Source of the DNA: Bacteroidota bacterium
GTDB taxonomy: Bacteria > Bacteroidota > Bacteroidia > Chitinophagales > Chitinophagaceae
Direction: 5' to 3'
NCBI GenBank assembly: GCA_023423405.1
Contig: JAFAFR010000043.1
Span: 62,001 to 126,000 of the forward strand
Length of the DNA: 64,000 bases
The notes beneath the pieces are model-generated. The model saw nothing but the letters and a program-made list of their open reading frames with translations. It ran no database searches and was not told where the DNA came from. This document shows positions 43,425 to 51,651 of this stretch, one piece after another. The first letter of the stretch is position 1. Every line of letters begins with the position of its first letter. A program made the translations under genes and the position numbers.

Positions 43425-43478
43425 TTTTTTGCCGGATTGAAAAGGAAGAGGGTAAATTTAAAAAAATATCGTTCCAAG

Positions 43479-44399
43479 ATGCAAAGGAGATCATTTGTAC
43501 AGCAATCGATTCTTGCCGGTGGCAGTTTACTTGCCGGATCCCTCGGCGCCCGCGCCGGCGCTGCTGAAACGGCGGCCGCCGAAAAGCCATTCAACCTGAA
43601 CTATGGGTTTCACGAAGGTATGTTCCGCGAGCATGCCGGCGCCGATTTTATTGAACAGATCAAATTCGGCCACAGCATGGGATTCCGGGCCATCGAAGAC
43701 AATGGCATGATGAGCCGCACGGCCGATCAGCAAAAGAAGATCGGTGATACCCTCGCAAAACTGGGAATGACCATGGGCGTGTTTGTAGTGACTTCCGACA
43801 ACTGGCACTGGAAGACATCGCTCGCTACCGGCAAGCAGGAATTCATAGACCGCATGCTCAAAGATTGCCGTGAAACAGTGGAAGTGGCCAAACGCTGTGG
43901 CGCCAAATGGGTAACCGTAGTGCCGGGGAATTATGAGCGCAGCCTGCCCATCGATATCCAGACCACCAATGTGATCAATGCCCTGCGCAAGGCCGCGGCT
44001 GTGCTGGAGCCGCACGGCATCGTGATGGTGCTGGAAGCGCTGAGCGATAACCCCGATCTTTTCCTGCGTCATACCGACCAGGCATTTATGATCTGCCAGG
44101 CAGTGAACAGTCCCTCCTGCAAATTCCTCAACGATATGTACCACATGCAGCGCAACGAGGGCAATATCATTGCCAGTATCGACCGCTGCTGGGCGGAGAC
44201 GGCTTATTTCCAGATCGGCGACAACCCGGGCCGTAACGAGCCGGGCACCGGCGAGTTGAATTACCGCAATATTTTCCGTCACATTTATAACAAAGGATAC
44301 AAAGGCGTTATGGGTATGGAGCACGGCATTTCCGGGAAAGGGAAGGCAGGAGAGGAGGCGTTGATCCGGTCTTACCGCGAAGCGGATAATTTCCTTTAA
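43479..44399 (+). CDS. Tat-exported hydroxypyruvate isomerase-like TIM-barrel protein
   Basis: A 306-residue sugar isomerase of the Hyi/xylose-isomerase TIM-barrel superfamily. The N-terminus MQRRSFVQQSILAGGSLL is a twin-arginine signal. The metal and catalytic residues are Glu186 (VLEALSD), Asp219 and His222 (NDMYHMQRNEG), Gln245 (FQIGDNPGRNEPGTGE, the classic Hyi motif) and Glu281. Cytoplasmic Hyi interconverts hydroxypyruvate and tartronate semialdehyde; an exported copy more likely works on a sugar or keto-sugar. It is followed by a strong terminator and divergent from apbE. Confidence 0.85.
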   Translation: MQRRSFVQQSILAGGSLLAGSLGARAGAAETAAAEKPFNLNYGFHEGMFREHAGADFIEQIKFGHSMGFRAIEDNGMMSRTADQQKKIGDTLAKLGMTMGVFVVTSDNWHWKTSLATGKQEFIDRMLKDCRETVEVAKRCGAKWVTVVPGNYERSLPIDIQTTNVINALRKAAAVLEPHGIVMVLEALSDNPDLFLRHTDQAFMICQAVNSPSCKFLNDMYHMQRNEGNIIASIDRCWAETAYFQIGDNPGRNEPGTGELNYRNIFRHIYNKGYKGVMGMEHGISGKGKAGEEALIRSYREADNFL

Positions 44400-44419
44400 T
44401 CCTGGACGCATTATTTCCC

Positions 44420-44444
44420 GCCGCACACCTGGTGCGGCTTTTTT
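44420..44444 (+). terminator. Intrinsic terminator after the isomerase gene
   Basis: A GC-rich 7-bp stem (44420-44426 with 44432-44438) with loop ACCTG is followed by six T residues. Confidence 0.85.
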
Positions 44445-44510
44445 ACCGGTTCGTACAGGAGGTACTGCTATCGCCCGCTGTTGTTGCGGAAATTTGCAGA
44501 AACCTTTCGT

Positions 44511-45152
44511 ATGAAAAAGATCAGTCTCCTGCTGCTGGCGGTAACTGCCTGGCTGCTTCCAACTGCAGCCCAGCAAACGGCGTCGCATGCGGGTATCCGT
44601 TATTTCAGTAATGAGCTTCGGCAGTTTATGGAGCCCCTGGCCAGGAGTTTCGATTTCCAGCTTCCCGGCGGTAAGGGTATTTATTATATGCCCGTGCAGA
44701 CCGGCGAATTCATGGGCTACCCGGTATACCGGAAATACGCCGATCCCGGGAAAGAAAGCCCGGTTTCCATTCTTTTTTCAGCATGCGGAAGCCTTCCGTT
44801 GCGAGCCGTAAGTCGCGAAGAGCTGATCTTTTCGCTGGAAGTATTTGTGCAGTCGCAGTTGCAGAAGCTGGCTGTTTTTCAGCCTACAGCCAACAGGTAT
44901 CTAAGCAACGGTCGTGATGGCAGCGAAACCCTGGTGCAGAAATACCAGGATGCGCTGAAACGCCTGACCCTCTACCTGGAATCATTGAGCGCGGAGGAGC
45001 GCGCCCGCCAGGCCATTGTGAACGACCCTTCCGAGATCTTATGGACAAAAAGGCTCAACGGCATTTTCGAAGTGCAGGAAAAAAAAGGCGGCCGACCCCT
45101 GGTTTGCCTGTCTGACCAGCCCTGCGCCTTTGTGCAGGTGCTGATTGATTGA
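44511..45152 (+). CDS. Secreted protein of unknown function
   Basis: A 213-residue exported protein with signal MKKISLLLLAVTAWLLPTAAQ. The mature part begins ASHAGIRYFSNELRQFM, contains GKGIYYMPVQTGEFMGYPVYRKYADP, and has a helical middle (VQKYQDALKRLTLYLESLSAEERARQ-like region) and two late cysteines (CLSDQPC) that may form a disulfide. I do not recognise the family. ATG 44511 gives a standard signal peptide. It ends 35 bases before the polyprenyl synthetase start, so the two may share a transcript. Confidence 0.6.
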   Translation: MKKISLLLLAVTAWLLPTAAQQTASHAGIRYFSNELRQFMEPLARSFDFQLPGGKGIYYMPVQTGEFMGYPVYRKYADPGKESPVSILFSACGSLPLRAVSREELIFSLEVFVQSQLQKLAVFQPTANRYLSNGRDGSETLVQKYQDALKRLTLYLESLSAEERARQAIVNDPSEILWTKRLNGIFEVQEKKGGRPLVCLSDQPCAFVQVLID

Positions 45153-45187
45153 GAAAGCCTATTTTAGCGAGGCCAAAAAGGCCTTGT

Positions 45188-46153
45188 ATGTTATCTTTTG
45201 AAGCGTTGCTAGGAGAGTTTACCCGGTATTTCAACCGTTCCCATTTCCCGGAAGCGCCGGCTTCCCTCTACCAGCCGGCCGGTTATTTCCTTCAGTTAGG
45301 GGGAAAAAGAGTGCGGCCGGTTTGTGTACTCATGGGTAATGAGCTCTTCGACACCATCCTGCCCGATACCTGGGAAGTGGCCACGGCCATTGAGCTCTTC
45401 CACAATTTCACCCTGATCCACGACGATATCATGGACAAAGCGCCCCTGCGGCGCGGAATGGCAACTGTGCATGCCCGTTATGGCGAGCCAACGGCCCTGC
45501 TGGCGGGAGATGTAATGCTGGTAGCGGCCTACGATTGCCTTAATAAAGTGAAATCGCCTTCTTTTCACAGGATCATCCGGCTGTTTAACCAAACGGCCCG
45601 CGAGGTATGCGAAGGGCAGCAGCTCGACATGGATTTTGAAAAACAGGACCAGGTTTCGCTGGAAGACTACCTGCACATGATCACCCTCAAAACATCGGTA
45701 TTGCTGGCCGCCAGCCTGCAGCTCGGGGCCATACTGGGTGGCGCGGGCGAAGGCAACCAGCAGCATATGTATGCTTTCGGGAAGAACCTGGGCATTGCCT
45801 TCCAGTTGCAGGACGACTACCTAGACGCCTTTGGCGACCCCGAAAAATTCGGCAAACAACCCGGCGGTGATATCCTGGCCAACAAAAAAACCTTTTTGCT
45901 GATAAGGGCGCTTGAGAAAGCCGGCGACACGGAAAAAGCAGCCCTGCAGCGCCTCCTGCGCGATAACCCGCCCGATAAAGTGGAGCAGGTATTGTCCATT
46001 TACCGGTCTGCCGGGGTAGACCAGTGGGCCCGCGAGCTTAAGGACCACTACCTGCAAACCGCCCTGGAACACCTCGATGCCATTGCCGTGGTCTCTAGAA
46101 GAAAGGAGCCCCTGGCGAACCTGGCGCAGTTCCTGGTGCAGCGGGATTATTAA
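45188..46153 (+). CDS. Polyprenyl diphosphate synthase (isoprenyl synthetase)
   Basis: A 321-residue trans-prenyltransferase. It elongates farnesyl or geranyl diphosphate with isopentenyl diphosphate for quinone or carotenoid synthesis. GGKRVRPV near residue 39, first Asp-rich motif DDIMD (about 80-84) with the downstream RRG, and second motif DDYLD (about 203-207) are all intact. ATG 45188 fits the family start; an earlier in-frame start at 45149 overlaps the preceding gene. Product length is not readable with confidence. Confidence 0.9.
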   Translation: MLSFEALLGEFTRYFNRSHFPEAPASLYQPAGYFLQLGGKRVRPVCVLMGNELFDTILPDTWEVATAIELFHNFTLIHDDIMDKAPLRRGMATVHARYGEPTALLAGDVMLVAAYDCLNKVKSPSFHRIIRLFNQTAREVCEGQQLDMDFEKQDQVSLEDYLHMITLKTSVLLAASLQLGAILGGAGEGNQQHMYAFGKNLGIAFQLQDDYLDAFGDPEKFGKQPGGDILANKKTFLLIRALEKAGDTEKAALQRLLRDNPPDKVEQVLSIYRSAGVDQWARELKDHYLQTALEHLDAIAVVSRRKEPLANLAQFLVQRDY

Positions 46154-46186
46154 TAATTATTTATCTTGACCGCCTAAAACAACTGC

Positions 46187-47860
46187 ATGGCGAATTCCCT
46201 TTTCCGCAAGAAATCCATCGAAAGAATCATCCGTGACCATGAACAGGGAATCAGCGACGGACATGTGACCGAAATGAAAAAAGTGCTGGGCGTACGCGAC
46301 CTCACTTTTATGGGCGTGGCGGCCGTTATTGGCGCCGGTATTTTCTCCACCATCGGATCGGCGGCATTCAACGGCGGTCCGGGCGTGATCCTGCTCTTTA
46401 TTATCACAGCCATTACCTGCGGGTTCACGGCGCTTTGTTACGCTGAATTCGCTTCGCGTGTACCCGTATCCGGTAGTGCCTATACCTATTCTTATGTCAC
46501 TTTCGGAGAACTCATCGCCTGGATACTGGGATGGGCGCTTATCCTGGAATACAGCATCGGCAACATTGTGGTGGCCATCAGTTGGAGCAGCTATTTCAAC
46601 AACATCCTGCACAACGTATTTCACATCGACCTGCCTGCCTGGCTCACTACCGGTTACAGTACCGCCAAACATATCTATACCGATGCGCTCGCTGCCGGCA
46701 AACCGGTAGAGGGACTGCTGTATGCCACGGCGCCGAAATTCCTGGGCTTCCCCTTTATCATCAACCTGCCGGCATTCATCATAGTATGTTTCATTACAGC
46801 CCTGGTGTATATTGGCATCAGCGAAAGCAAGAACACGGCCAATTTCATGGTGGGACTAAAGATCGTGGTGCTCATCCTCATTGCCATCATTGGCCTCTAT
46901 ATCATTTTTACCGATGATCTCACCGGCAACTGGACGCCCTTCCTGCCCAATGGGATGGGTGGTGTTTTGAAAGGCGTATCGGCTGTATTCTTCGCCTATA
47001 TTGGTTTTGACGCCATCAGCACCACGGCCGAAGAATGCGCCGACCCCCAGCGCGATATGCCCAGGGGCATGATCAATTCGCTGGTATTGTGTACCCTCAT
47101 TTATGTAGTAACAACCCTGGTTATTACGGGACTGGTCAGCTACAAAGAATTTGAAGGCGTAACCGATCCGCTGGCTTTCGTGTTTGACAAGATCAATATG
47201 AAAAAAGTAGGCACCTTCGTATCGATCAGCGCCGTGCTGGCAGCCACCAGCGTAATGCTGGTATTCCAGATCGGCCAGCCGCGGATATGGATGAGCATGA
47301 GCCGCGATGGACTGCTGCCGAAATCTTTTTCGAAGATCCACCGTAAATACCAGACGCCCTGGTTTGCGACCATCATCACCGGGCTGGTGGTGAGCATCCC
47401 GGTATTGTTTGCCGACGACAAGCTGATGACCGATCTAACGAGCATCGGTACCCTATTTGCTTTTGTACTGGTTTGCGGCGGCGTGCTGGTATTGCCGCGC
47501 CTGGCGTCCAAGCCCGGCAAGTTCAACCTGCCTTATGTGAATGGCAAATTCATCGTTCCTATCCTGGTGGTCTTTTTCAGCATCCTGTGGTGGGGACGCA
47601 TCCAGGACGCACTGGCCAATGTGGGTAACGAAGGCTACCAGGAATTGCTCTTCCTCGTTTTTATTTTGGTAAGCTGGGTAATCGGAGTGTATTCTTTCCT
47701 ACGCAATTACTCGCTGATCCCCGTACTGGGCATGCTCTGCTGTCTTTATCTGATGATCGAGATCCCCGCCACTTCCTGGCTGGTTTTCTTTGGCTGGATG
47801 GCGCTGGGGCTGCTGGTATATTTCAGTTATGGGCGCAGCCACAGCCGCCTGGCGCAATAG
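46187..47860 (+). CDS. APC-family amino acid permease
   Basis: A 557-residue inner-membrane transporter of the amino acid-polyamine-organocation superfamily, cationic amino acid transporter-like. The cytoplasmic N-terminus (LFRKKSIERI) precedes about 12-14 membrane helices. GVAAVIGAGIFSTIGS is the substrate-binding unwound helix 1, and FFAYIGFDAISTTAEE is helix 6 of the CAT group. It is a little longer than most APC permeases, with extra C-terminal helices. A short GGCGC/GCGCC hairpin overlaps its stop codon (47851-47864). Confidence 0.9.
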   Translation: MANSLFRKKSIERIIRDHEQGISDGHVTEMKKVLGVRDLTFMGVAAVIGAGIFSTIGSAAFNGGPGVILLFIITAITCGFTALCYAEFASRVPVSGSAYTYSYVTFGELIAWILGWALILEYSIGNIVVAISWSSYFNNILHNVFHIDLPAWLTTGYSTAKHIYTDALAAGKPVEGLLYATAPKFLGFPFIINLPAFIIVCFITALVYIGISESKNTANFMVGLKIVVLILIAIIGLYIIFTDDLTGNWTPFLPNGMGGVLKGVSAVFFAYIGFDAISTTAEECADPQRDMPRGMINSLVLCTLIYVVTTLVITGLVSYKEFEGVTDPLAFVFDKINMKKVGTFVSISAVLAATSVMLVFQIGQPRIWMSMSRDGLLPKSFSKIHRKYQTPWFATIITGLVVSIPVLFADDKLMTDLTSIGTLFAFVLVCGGVLVLPRLASKPGKFNLPYVNGKFIVPILVVFFSILWWGRIQDALANVGNEGYQELLFLVFILVSWVIGVYSFLRNYSLIPVLGMLCCLYLMIEIPATSWLVFFGWMALGLLVYFSYGRSHSRLAQ

Positions 47861-47896
47861 CGCCTGCAGGTTCACTGCAGAATCTATTTCCCCGCG

Positions 47897-47904
47897 TATC
47901 TTTG
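47897..47904 (+). promoter_or_regulatory. Candidate -7 element of the Smr-domain gene
   Basis: TATCTTTG fits TAnnTTTG and ends four bases before the ATG at 47909, the same spacing as at purM, which predicts a near-leaderless transcript. Confidence 0.5.
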
Positions 47905-47908
47905 CCGC

Positions 47909-49030
47909 ATGAAATTTGAAGTGGGCGATAAAGTAGTAGTGCGCCTCACCAACGAAGACGGTGTGGTAGTGGAGGTGCTGAATGAAAAGATGGTGGTGGT
48001 GGAGGTGCGCGGCGTACGTTTCCCGGCCTATACCGACCAGCTCGATTTTCCGTATTTCAAACTATTCTCCAAACAGTTTTCCGCTGGACGCAGCGGTGGA
48101 GCCGGGGCGGGCAATGCAGCATCCGGCGGCGCCGGAAAGGTTACAGGCAAACCTGCGGGTAAAGCGGGCGCCACCGAACCAGGAGCATCTTCCCGCGCAA
48201 AAACCTATATCGACCAGGTGCCGAAAGAAAAAACGCGCGACCTGCCCAAGCAAACACCCAACGGCGTCTGGCTCATTTTTATCCCGCAATACCAAACCGA
48301 TGAATTTGGCGACGATATTGTATCGAACCTGAAAATTCATTTGCACAACCAAAACAATGAGGCCTATAACTTTCACTACCAGCTCAGCTATTTCGGGGAA
48401 ACTGATTTTGAGCTGAAGAATGAAGTAATGCCTTACCAGGATTTTTATCTCCACGATATTCCTTTCAGCGACCTGAATGATAGTCCGGCCTGGCATTTTG
48501 AGTTCGCGCTGAAACAGCCCGTAAAAGGGAAGGCGGGACACTATGAAACTACCGTAAAACCCAAGCCCAAACAGGTTTTCCGGAAAGTGCAGGAGATCCA
48601 GGAAAAGGGCCAGCCTTTTTTTTCTTACGAACTGTTCCGGGCCTATCCTGATGGTGTGGAAGAACCGGTGGTGGAGTTGGGCAGGCTGGCGGCGGCGGGG
48701 TACAAAGTATACCCGGCTTCACAGGCGCGGCAGCATCTGCCGCCCGCGCGTACGCTGGTGGACCTGCATATCGAAAAGCTGACCGACAACTGGCAGCGCA
48801 TGAGCAATGCCGAAATATTGCAGTTGCAGGTGGATACTTTCGAAAAATTCTTCGAGCTGGCACTGGCGCACCAGCAGCCGACGCTTACGGTTATTCATGG
48901 CGTGGGTTCCGGCCGCCTGCGCGATGAGATCCATGATATCCTGCGGCACCGGCGCACGGTGAAATCCTTCGTGAACCAGTACGACCCGCGGTATGGCTAC
49001 GGCGCCACGGAAATTTACTTTAACAACTAG
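47909..49030 (+). CDS. DUF2027 and Smr-domain protein
   Basis: A 373-residue Bacteroidota protein. An SH3-like N-terminus (VGDKVVVRLTNEDGVVVEV, about 5-23) is followed by a low-complexity Gly/Ala/Lys linker (about 60-100), a central DUF2027 beta domain (NGVWLIFIPQYQTDEFGDD), and a C-terminal Smr domain (about 290-373) with DLHIEKL, LTVIHGVGSGRLRDEI and the terminal YGYGATEIYF. Smr domains nick or bind nucleic acids, as in MutS2, and in some proteins act in ribosome rescue. The MutS core is absent. Function unproven. Confidence 0.83.
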   Translation: MKFEVGDKVVVRLTNEDGVVVEVLNEKMVVVEVRGVRFPAYTDQLDFPYFKLFSKQFSAGRSGGAGAGNAASGGAGKVTGKPAGKAGATEPGASSRAKTYIDQVPKEKTRDLPKQTPNGVWLIFIPQYQTDEFGDDIVSNLKIHLHNQNNEAYNFHYQLSYFGETDFELKNEVMPYQDFYLHDIPFSDLNDSPAWHFEFALKQPVKGKAGHYETTVKPKPKQVFRKVQEIQEKGQPFFSYELFRAYPDGVEEPVVELGRLAAAGYKVYPASQARQHLPPARTLVDLHIEKLTDNWQRMSNAEILQLQVDTFEKFFELALAHQQPTLTVIHGVGSGRLRDEIHDILRHRRTVKSFVNQYDPRYGYGATEIYFNN

Positions 49031-49086
49031 GGCCGGCCGTTCCCAAACACCTGCCGGGTAGCCTATCTTTATGGCAAACAGAGAAT

Positions 49087-49443
49087 ATGTTCACGGCCAT
49101 CCATCCCAAATTGCCTATGCGCAACAAGGCTGCTACGCGTAGCTATTACGTCGACCAACTGGCGTTCAAAGAACTTGGTGCTGTCGATTATCCCGATTAC
49201 CTGATGTTGGAAAAGGAAGGCATCCAGATCCATTTCTTCGCTTTTCCGGAACTTGATCCCCGGGAGAATTACGGGCAGGTCTACATCCGCACCAATGATA
49301 TCGATGCCTTGTATCGTTATGTGCTTGACCGGGGTGTAGAGGTCCATCCGAATGCGCCCCTGCAAATAAAACCCTGGGGACAAAAGGAGTTCTCTCTTCT
49401 TGACCCGGACAATAATTTGCTGACCTTCGGTCAAAGTCTCTGA
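49087..49443 (+). CDS. VOC-family (glyoxalase/bleomycin-resistance fold) protein
   Basis: A 118-residue protein with one pair of beta-alpha-beta-beta-beta modules. AIHPKLPMRNKAATRSYYVDQLAFKE... is the usual opening, and IHFFAFPELD, GQVYIRTNDIDALY and FSLLDPDNNLLTFGQ close it. This resembles bleomycin-binding proteins, although the function could be any VOC activity. A start codon six residues after a TATCTTTA near-promoter is used. A 48-base gap leads to the barrel gene. Confidence 0.8.
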   Translation: MFTAIHPKLPMRNKAATRSYYVDQLAFKELGAVDYPDYLMLEKEGIQIHFFAFPELDPRENYGQVYIRTNDIDALYRYVLDRGVEVHPNAPLQIKPWGQKEFSLLDPDNNLLTFGQSL

Positions 49444-49491
49444 GGGTGGAACAGTATTGTTAGGGCCATGGCTTTCAGCTAAAAGAAAAAT

Positions 49492-50124
49492 ATGCACTGG
49501 TTCGGTTTTGCTTTGCTGGTATTTGTTTTCTTCTGTTATCCGGCCGCGGCACAGAAACCTCAGACAGATACTGCAGGTGCTGCGTGGTCTTTTGGAGCTG
49601 AAGGCTATTATTATGTTACCCCACATGACAATAACCTGTTTTCTTTCACCGGTTATGCAGACCATAAAAGCGGATTGCATTTAGAAGCCAGGTACAACTA
49701 TGAAGACCGGAACACTGTATCGGCCTTTGCGGGATGGCGACTGGAGACAGGGAACAAACTCGCCTTTGCAGCAACGCCCATGATCGGCTTTATGGCGGGC
49801 AATAGTCGCGGAATCATTCCGGCACTCGAACTGGAACTGAACTACAAGCGACTGGATTTCTATTCCGAAACTGAATATGTGATCGACTTTTCGGGAAAAG
49901 AAAATACCTACCTGTACACATGGAGCGAATTGTCTTTTCGTCCACTCGCCAACTTGTATACTGGGGTCTCCATCCAGCGCAGCCTTGCTTACCAGACGGG
50001 GTATGAAGTGCAAAAAGGACCGATGGTCAAATATGCCTTTCGCAGCATAACGGCGGGCTTTTATTATTTCAATCCTTTCACGAGCAACAATGTTTTTGTT
50101 TTTTCCGTAGGAGCCGATTTTTGA
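49492..50124 (+). CDS. Predicted small outer-membrane beta-barrel protein
   Basis: A 210-residue exported protein (signal 1-20, LVFVFFCYPAAA) whose mature part is a series of 10-12-residue amphipathic strands (SFTGYADHKSGLHLEARYNYE, FAGWRLETGNKLAFAATP) and ends in VFVFSVGADF with a C-terminal Phe, the usual barrel-insertion signal. It is likely a porin-fold protein of unknown specificity. It shares strand with the VOC gene 48 bases upstream. Confidence 0.65.
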   Translation: MHWFGFALLVFVFFCYPAAAQKPQTDTAGAAWSFGAEGYYYVTPHDNNLFSFTGYADHKSGLHLEARYNYEDRNTVSAFAGWRLETGNKLAFAATPMIGFMAGNSRGIIPALELELNYKRLDFYSETEYVIDFSGKENTYLYTWSELSFRPLANLYTGVSIQRSLAYQTGYEVQKGPMVKYAFRSITAGFYYFNPFTSNNVFVFSVGADF

Positions 50125-50280
50125 GATTGAATATCACAGCCTCAAGGCAAGAAACGCTGCAAAGCGCATTCACCATACCGGATCTGTTTTAATCTGGACG
50201 ATGCCACCGCCGGTGGAAAGGCCCGAAAAGAGCCGTTAACACTCCGGTAACATAACCTGCCTAGTTTTGGGCGGGGAGGC
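50125..50280. other. Regulatory gap before the AraC-type regulator
   Basis: The 156-base gap contains a CCACC-GCC-GGTGG hairpin near 50205-50217 and a perfect TAGTTTTG -7 element at 50262-50269, 11 bases before the regulator ATG. No gene or RNA is apparent. Confidence 0.45.
50262..50269 (+). promoter_or_regulatory. Candidate -7 element of the AraC-type regulator
   Basis: TAGTTTTG matches TAnnTTTG and ends 11 bases before ATG 50281. Confidence 0.5.
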
Positions 50281-51528
50281 ATGTTTATGAACTATGTAAT
50301 TGCGTTGGGCATTTTCCAGGCGATGCTGGCCATTGCGCTACTGGGACTGAATAAGAGCAGGAAACCGGCAGACTATATATTGTTATGGCTAACGGGTTGT
50401 ATAGCGCTGCACCTGGCAATAAAATTTGTAATCTTTACTTCTGTGGACTTTGATGAAGTGCGCAGGCAGCTCAATACTTTTATAGGCCTGGCCTATGGCC
50501 CGCTGTTGTGGATATATGCTAAAAAGGTGCGCAATGAAAAATTTCTGCCGTATAAATTTTCCGTTATCTTTTTTCCCACCATCCTGGCAGCAATTGGCTA
50601 CCTGGCAATCATTTTTCAACTTCTTGCCACCGGGAAAGAGCCTGTACAGATCATACATTATTACAATACCGCAACGCTGTTGCTTACCGTATGCATAACG
50701 CCTGCTTTTGCCTGCCTGGCCATGCGGGAGTCAACACAGCTCAGCGGTTTCTGGAGAGCCGAGAAGACCCTGATCCGTCGTATAGCCATCCTGCTTTTTT
50801 GTATCACCGCCATTGCCATAGGCTCCATTATTATGAGCTGGCTAACCCCGGGCTACGATGGAAACATGCAGGGTGCAAGAATACTGACTTATATTATCCT
50901 GCTGGCAATTTGCGTGCTGATCGGGCGGTACAGAGTTTTTCTGCACGCCGCTTTGCAGGGCGAACTGAAAGAAGAGGCAGACCATTCAGCCGATTTTTCC
51001 GTACTCCCGCCCGGGTCAGTTGTGCCGGCCAAGCTTCCTTCCCTGCGTGCCGCCAGTCACCTGGAACCGAAAGAGCCTCTCCTTAAAGATGCGGAAACCG
51101 CCACTGAAAATATTTCCGTTTCGGCTGCAGATATATTGCGATACCAGGAAATCGTTTCTTCTGCTGATGAACTAATGCGGGTGAGAAAGCTTTATAAAGA
51201 TGCAGATCTTACACTCGACAAATTAGCTGTCGCTGTACAATGCTCCCGCCACCATTTGTCGGAAGCGCTTAACCAATGGGTTGGGAAAAACTTTTACCAG
51301 TATATAAATGAATACAGGGTGGAAGATATGGTGAAGCAACTCGACCGCTGCCGCGAAAGCGGTATTATCCCGAATATGCTCATCCTTGCATACGAATGCG
51401 GGTTCAACTCGAAATCTTCTTTTAACCAGTATTTCAAAAAAATTACAGGCCTGACGCCCACCATGTACCTGCAAAAAAGCAGGTCAGGTTCCGGTCATGA
51501 TAGGGTAACAATTCCTTCATTTCCCTAA
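50281..51528 (+). CDS. Membrane AraC-family transcriptional regulator
   Basis: A 415-residue regulator combining about seven N-terminal membrane helices (residues 1-225) with a linker and a C-terminal AraC/XylS DNA-binding domain (about 315-405). The latter shows LTLDKLAVAVQCSRHHLSEALNQ as helix-turn-helix one, and ECGFNSKSSFNQYFKKITGLTP as the second and family signature. Such 7TM-AraC proteins sense a signal in the membrane and act on nearby genes. The next gene, 123 bases on, is a TonB-dependent receptor, its most likely target. Confidence 0.87.
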   Translation: MFMNYVIALGIFQAMLAIALLGLNKSRKPADYILLWLTGCIALHLAIKFVIFTSVDFDEVRRQLNTFIGLAYGPLLWIYAKKVRNEKFLPYKFSVIFFPTILAAIGYLAIIFQLLATGKEPVQIIHYYNTATLLLTVCITPAFACLAMRESTQLSGFWRAEKTLIRRIAILLFCITAIAIGSIIMSWLTPGYDGNMQGARILTYIILLAICVLIGRYRVFLHAALQGELKEEADHSADFSVLPPGSVVPAKLPSLRAASHLEPKEPLLKDAETATENISVSAADILRYQEIVSSADELMRVRKLYKDADLTLDKLAVAVQCSRHHLSEALNQWVGKNFYQYINEYRVEDMVKQLDRCRESGIIPNMLILAYECGFNSKSSFNQYFKKITGLTPTMYLQKSRSGSGHDRVTIPSFP

Positions 51529-51651
51529 TTGGCTGATTGCCAGTTCTCACGCGTGCTAACAGATCGATTGACAACGGCAGAAGTCTGTATCGACACAGGA
51601 GGTCGCCCGGCAGGAACAACCTCTCTTCCTTTGCAGAAAATTTTAAACATC
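51529..51651. promoter_or_regulatory. Leader between the regulator and the TonB-dependent receptor
   Basis: This 123-base stretch is open in frame with the receptor but codes for no signal peptide, so I treat it as a leader. TTCCTTTG at about 51627-51634 is a one-mismatch -7 element 17 bases before ATG 51652. No clear operator repeat is seen. Confidence 0.35.
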
